The notes under the pieces: generated by a model
What the model saw: the letters and a program-made list of their open reading frames with translations, nothing else
What the model was told of the DNA's origin: nothing
The model's database searches: none
Source of the DNA: Zoopage sp. CT-All
Lineage: Eukaryota > Zoopagomycota > Zoopagomycetes > Zoopagales > Zoopagaceae
Reading direction: 5' to 3'
Length of the DNA stretch: 33,050 bases
Assembly: GCA_004114245.1 (NCBI GenBank)
Contig: QZWS01000054.1
Coordinates: 1-33,050, forward strand
Part shown: positions 29,101 through 33,050 of the stretch, piece after piece
How positions within the stretch are numbered: the first letter of the stretch is position 1
Layout: every line of letters begins with the position of its first letter
Program-made: the position numbers and the translations under genes

Positions 29101-29329
29101 TTTTGATGAAGGTTGGCAGGCCGGAGGGTGTGAGTGTCGAAAAGTGGTATACCAATATGTTGCTACCGTCCGCTAAGCATCAAAATCATCGACACATGTA
29201 TTAGAAATTTTTGATTCGCTACACCAACAGCATGTCTTTGAACGTGCACATATCATAGCATAGCGATGGGTGCGGTTTACCGAGATACAGTATTCGTGGG
29301 TCCTCTTTGCTCGCTCCGATGAGATTCAT
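26189..29329 (-). CDS. WD-repeat protein resembling the CRT10 family, with long acidic insert
   Basis: Four exons are inferred: 29329-29281, 29172-29072, 28986-28850 and 28748-26189, giving 948 residues with all phases consistent. The N-terminal part reads as beta-propeller: ILYLADGSNILVYHF, LGTEEVLVTADEAGDVCVWF, SAWGVAIHSEKRLIAVSSN, then a clear WD repeat at about 174-210 (LRGHGHNIPCVTFSPCGEFV, TASVDQTCRTWRL) and LWGWGVCFIND. The middle (about 290-690) is low-complexity and strongly acidic. The C-terminus returns to propeller-like strands (FDRLFVMLLIPELSVLIAAS and LHLAYIDAQIYTYEIRL). This arrangement and the WGVAIH...AVSSN block recall CRT10, a yeast regulator of ribonucleotide reductase genes; I am not certain of the assignment. 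The N-terminus may extend upstream: a GTAAGG donor at about 29439 and an ACTAG acceptor just before the ATG would allow another exon. Confidence 0.78.
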
Positions 29330-29932
29330 CCTCTAGTCGGTGGCATGAGCAAACGATCGTCAGCACCGTTTATAGTCCGTGTTTCATGCCTCAGAGCTTA
29401 AGTGTCGGTCGCAGTTGATCTCGCCCTTACCATTGAGGCGGGCCTGATATATTCCGGTAACTGGCAGCCTTCTAGTAAGGCCGTGACCTAGTCGTTGACA
29501 GGAGGGTCGCATAGTTTTGAATGAGCTGGTCTAGGGCGTGGTGACCATATCGACCGTCTGCTGAGTTTCGAATACGCTACCACGAGGGGTCGATATATTC
29601 CCATGGCTGTTGGACTATGTGTGAGGAGGATAGAGGACTGATCCTATGGTGGAGACGTTCGCGTCGCCTGGCTGGCCAGGGAAGGAGCAGAGTGATCAAG
29701 CAATGGCCGATTGCGTCTGTGCTCTGATGAAAAGGTGTGCATTCACAAGCTGGTTGTGTGCCACTTGATAATATCAAGCAGGGCCCATGCAAGGACTGCT
29801 CACCCGAGCAGGCTGAGCCACCAGCCAGAGAAGGGCGAGCAGAATGGGCTCTGTGGAGATGACAATCTTGAACCAGGAACGCGAAACAAACGGACTCGTC
29901 ATCGACATCACCCTACCAACAACACACACACC
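29330..29932. promoter_or_regulatory. Divergent upstream region of the WD-repeat gene and GET4
   Basis: About 600 bp between two divergent start codons. It should hold the GET4 promoter and leader, and either the promoter or an unresolved first exon of the WD-repeat gene (GTAAGG donor on the minus strand near 29439). No TATA box or repeat stands out. Confidence 0.45.
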
Positions 29933-31612
29933 ATGGCTGCCAGAGGAACCGCCAAAGTGCTGCAGAAGCTCGAGAAGTCGGTCAGCGAGGGCCACTACTA
30001 TGAAGCCCATCAGATGTACCGCACCGTCGCCAACCGGTAAGAGAACATTTGGTCGCCATCACCCCTTCAGGAATTTTTGCATGAGGAACCAGCTTCTCCA
30101 CTGAAGGAGACACGACGCTGACTCGGCATGGGAAAGCAGTGATGGAGGCACGCAGGTGACGCGCGATTCGATTTGTCCGAGATTCACACTAATTGTTTTT
30201 TTATGCTTTTTTTCATATACATACTTGTCGCACCTTTTCAGGTACGTGAAGGCACACAACTACCAGGACGCCATCAATCTTCTGCGCTCCGGCGCCCTAC
30301 TTCTCCTCCAGCACAAGCAGAGTGGATCCGGCACAGATTTGGCACTATACCTCATTGAAGTCTACAACCTCGAAAAGACCCCTGTCACCGAGGAATCGCG
30401 AGGTAGGCTTGGGGTGGAATCACAGTGACAATATGTTGCTGAACTGGCAGCTACTAGGCAAGCAGGGCTTGTTAACTTGACTTTTACTAACATTACTCTT
30501 TTGCGTACCTCTCTGTGCACTGGAATGAAAATGTCCTAGACCGCATTTTCGACCTTGCTGATTTAATGAGCGCAGACATCAGTCAACGAAAGACCTTCCT
30601 TCAGAACGCTATCAGGTAAAGAACAAGTAATACAAGGAGCATAAAGAGCACAGTTTGGCATTCGCAACAGTTGCGAATGCAAGGGATTTTATGCTATCGC
30701 CCTTTGGCATATTAATGGAAATACGTGGACATCTCTCTTTTGATATGCATTAATGAATAGCTGGTCAGCCAACAACAGCGAGTACAAGAATGGCGACCCC
30801 CTTCTTCAGCACTACATCGGCTTGCTGTTCTGGAAAGGTAGCTATGACTAGAACTCCTTCATTTTACGACCGCTCTTCTGTAGAGCCGTGTCATGACCTA
30901 GCACTAATACCGTCATGGCTCTCTTTACACCTATGCAACAATAGATAAGGATTACAGCCAGGCCGAAGCCCATTTGTTGGTCGGTACCCAGGAGAGTGCA
31001 GAGGCGTTGGGATTGGTGCTTTTTGAATGGTCGGAGCAGGAACCCGACCATGATAAGGGTGCCTATTTGCTCAGAGGTGTTCTTCAGGAGCTTGCCATGC
31101 GTAATCTTCGGGACGCCAACACAGTCTGCAAGACCTTCGTAGAGAGGCTGCCTGCAACCTATTTGGCAGCTGAGCAAAAAGTCCCTGGCGATGGATCTCT
31201 GAAGACCATTCAGACATTCAAATCCCCGCTCCTGAACCTGACCCAGATGCTGCTGCTGGCCTGTCAGACTGGCAACCCTGCGATTTTCAAGCAGGTTGCC
31301 ACCAAATACAGGCCCATCCTTGCCATTGACGAGAATTTTGGAGCCGTAAGTTTACAAGAGCGCAATGTTGTGTAAGTCAGATGTTTACTGCAAAGGACGG
31401 TGAGATCAAACTAAGAAACCATTTCGTTGTTTATATAGTTGATGACGACAATCGGGGAACTTTTCTTTGGAATCAGGGCACCCAAGCAGGCCAACATGCT
31501 GGCAGATTTGATGAACAGCCTGTTCTCTGGCCCACCTCCTTCTGAATCAAGGCCGGCACTTGGTGCAGGAAGTGCACAGCCACCACAGCCTGCTATCGAG
31601 GAGATGGACTGA
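29933..31612 (+). CDS. GET4: Get4, Golgi-to-ER traffic protein 4 (tail-anchored protein insertion)
   Basis: Six exons are inferred: 29933-30036, 30242-30402, 30540-30615, 30761-30837, 30945-31345 and 31439-31612, giving 330 residues; all phases agree. Get4 pairs with Get5 and hands tail-anchored proteins from Sgt2 to the Get3 ATPase in the cytosol. The alpha-helical repeat fold is visible from the start: KLEKSVSEGHYYEAHQMYRT and KAHNYQDAINLLRSGALLLL. Other family blocks are DRIFDLADLM, GDPLLQHYIGLLFWK, EAHLLVGTQES, RNLRDANTVCKTFVE and FKSPLLNLTQMLLLACQ. The C-terminal segment IGELFFGIRAPKQANMLADL and the following LFSGPPP match the usual Get4 ending. The ATG has an ACACC context and gives the expected N-terminus. 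Exons 3 and 4 are only 76 and 77 nt. Confidence 0.95.
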
Positions 31613-32710
31613 GTGGGAATACAATCTATGTAGACCATGAATACATGCAAGGTGCAGCGCTCGAAATAATGTGAATACCTCTTCAACAACACAGCTTCCC
31701 TTGTTGCCCGTTTTGCGGTAAATGTAGAAATCGTGGCGGCACAATATTTGCCGAGACCTTCTAAGGGTAAACATTGAAAGGGCTGGATTCCTGCACACAA
31801 ACCTAACCGGTGCGTTGTACGCCCGGAGGTACCACCGGCATCGGCCTGTGGTGCCTCATGGTAGTTACGGCTGCACACCTCACACAAATATCCTGCTCCA
31901 TCATGACAGGGGTGGACGGATAACTCAAACCGCCGTAGTATGAATGGCAACCTTGTTTTATCGCGACTCAGACATCTTTCTTTAGATTGTTGACATGTAT
32001 GTCTTTTGCCACATTTTTTTGGAATTGTTGGCGAGGAGAGTGGGCAGGCAGCTGCTCAATAATAGATCACAGAGGCTGGGCGCAGGGTATCACCGATCTG
32101 CGCAAGGACAAAATCTCACTTGGCTGAGCCCACTCTAAAATCGTGTTTGCGTCCGGGCCGTGCCACCAATAAAAAGTAAGTTCTTGAGTCAAGAGAAGGC
32201 ATCTTGTTTTGGCCCACCTATGGTAAACACAGATGGAAGGCAGCAACAGGTGTGTGAGCCAAGGCCACAGGTAGAGCCACGCCTTCTTTACGCAGCAGTG
32301 CGCGCAGGAACCGCAGTGCCTGGAATTGTTCTTTGGCATAAACACAAAAATCTTAAAAATACTTGCACTGCCCACCCATTCTCACTGCCGCATCCCCCCT
32401 GCTGTAGTCTTCCGCTGACTTCCTCACCGCTCATCGTTGGGAAGTTTTTTTTCATTGCGTCCCCTCGCTCTGTACCCTCGCCTTCCTTTCTTCTTTCCCT
32501 CTTCCTCTCCTTCCTTCATTCTCCCTCCTCGTATCACTTCTTCTGTTTTCTCATTCGGCCCTCTCCACGACTTCGTCCGTTCCAACGTCCAGCCTACAAT
32601 TTTCTCGTGATACAGCTGCACAATCCACAGTTAGTTTCGACACACCTCCCCCCTCCCCTCATACAGCCCCAGGAGAAAAAGAAAAGACACGCAAACAAGC
32701 ATTCGACACC
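31613..32710. other. Gene-poor region between GET4 and the last gene
   Basis: About 1.1 kb with no supported gene. A minus-strand open frame at 31411-31950 overlaps the GET4 3' end and is judged a chance frame. From about 32395 to 32560 the plus strand is strongly pyrimidine-rich (CTTCCTTTCTTCTTTCCCTC and similar), which fits the promoter or leader of the gene starting at 32711. Confidence 0.5.
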
Positions 32711-33050
32711 ATGGCAGCAATACTGCGAGGAACGTCCAAACGCGCCTTGACGATTGTCCTCGGATTAATCGTTTTCTGCATCCTGTTCATGCTCACACCC
32801 AACTCGAGCAGGGACCTGACCCAAACTCCAAGCAGTTGGCACAATTCTAAAACATCATTTACAGAGCATGAACAGGACCTACTACGCCAAGAGCAGGAAA
32901 GGCAGCGACTAGCCATTGAGAGATATCGCAAAGAACAGCAGCAAATCCTGCAGAAAGAGAAAGAAGCAGAAGAGAGAAGGGAGCAGGAGCTGGAGCAAGA
33001 GAGGCTGAAGAACGAGCAGCAGCAGGAGCGAAAGGAGATCAATGAGGTCA
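32711..33050 (+). CDS. Type II membrane protein with coiled-coil stem (3' part outside window)
   Basis: The frame opens at ATG 32711 in a CGACACC context and is uninterrupted to the window edge (113 codons visible). It starts with a short basic cytoplasmic stretch (MAAILRGTSKRA), then one membrane helix at about 12-29 (LTIVLGLIVFCILFMLTP). A Ser/Thr linker follows, then a long Glu/Gln/Arg/Lys coiled coil from about residue 55 (LLRQEQERQRLAIERYRKEQ onward). This is the layout of Golgi type II proteins with a lumenal stem, such as fungal mannosyltransferases, but the catalytic part is not in view, so no function is assigned. Golgi coiled-coil proteins are the other possibility. Confidence 0.7.
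   Translation, partial: MAAILRGTSKRALTIVLGLIVFCILFMLTPNSSRDLTQTPSSWHNSKTSFTEHEQDLLRQEQERQRLAIERYRKEQQQILQKEKEAEERREQELEQERLKNEQQQERKEINEV

Noticed and set aside
30848-31177. 109-codon minus-strand frame within GET4
   Set aside because: Antisense shadow of GET4 exon 5 and its upstream intron.
31411-31950. 179-codon minus-strand frame containing HDGAGYLCEVCSRNYHEA
   Set aside because: It faintly recalls a pyroglutamyl-peptidase active-site motif or a small zinc-binding motif. The flanking residues do not continue either family, and half of it overlaps the GET4 last exon in antisense.

Overview
This window looks like nuclear DNA of a filamentous fungus. Most genes are split by short GT-AG introns of about 60 to 125 nt, reading frame is kept across each inferred junction, and the gene set is eukaryotic: Elongator Elp3, a mitochondrial-type CCA tRNA nucleotidyltransferase, a Grr1-type F-box/LRR protein, Get4, a tetraspanin, PX and PB1 domains, and a cytochrome b5-acyl-CoA dehydrogenase fusion. 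Intron density and gene set would suit an early-diverging fungus such as a Mortierella-like Mucoromycota species. That placement is inference, not something the sequence proves. No plasmid, phage, CRISPR, rRNA or tRNA features were seen.

Layout, left to right. On the minus strand are a tetraspanin (1-930, cut by the window edge), a PX-PB1 scaffold protein (1044-3289) and CCA1 (4200-6584). CCA1 is divergent from ELP3 (7026-9315, plus) across a 441-bp shared upstream region. ELP3 converges, with only 80 bp between stop codons, on a cytochrome b5-acyl-CoA dehydrogenase (9396-11310, minus) whose last exon ends in a peroxisomal AKL tail. After about 1.5 kb without a supported gene comes an unrecognised protein with a probable RPA2/Stn1-like OB fold (12800-14180, plus).

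The middle holds the most unusual part: two tandem minus-strand paralogues (14667-16611 and 17498-19658) for predicted seven-helix membrane proteins. Each has an N-terminal CDWPR motif with a second cysteine and a C-terminal glutamine-rich coiled-coil tail. Their first two shared introns have the same positions and phases. Both look eroded: the left copy has an in-frame TAG inside its coiled coil, the right copy at least two frameshifts. I do not recognise the family.

The right part has a 2.9-kb gene-poor stretch, then GRR1 (22547-25960, plus), a convergent WD-repeat protein resembling the CRT10 family (26189-29329, minus), a divergent promoter region, GET4 (29933-31612, plus), another gene-poor kilobase, and the start of a type II membrane protein with a coiled-coil stem (32711 onward).

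The genes are mostly independent housekeeping and signalling functions. The two plausible functional pairings are CCA1/ELP3 (both act on tRNA, sharing one upstream region) and the PX-PB1/tetraspanin neighbours (both belong to families that act around fungal polarity and NADPH-oxidase complexes). All exon boundaries were derived by eye from splice consensus, reading frame and family similarity.
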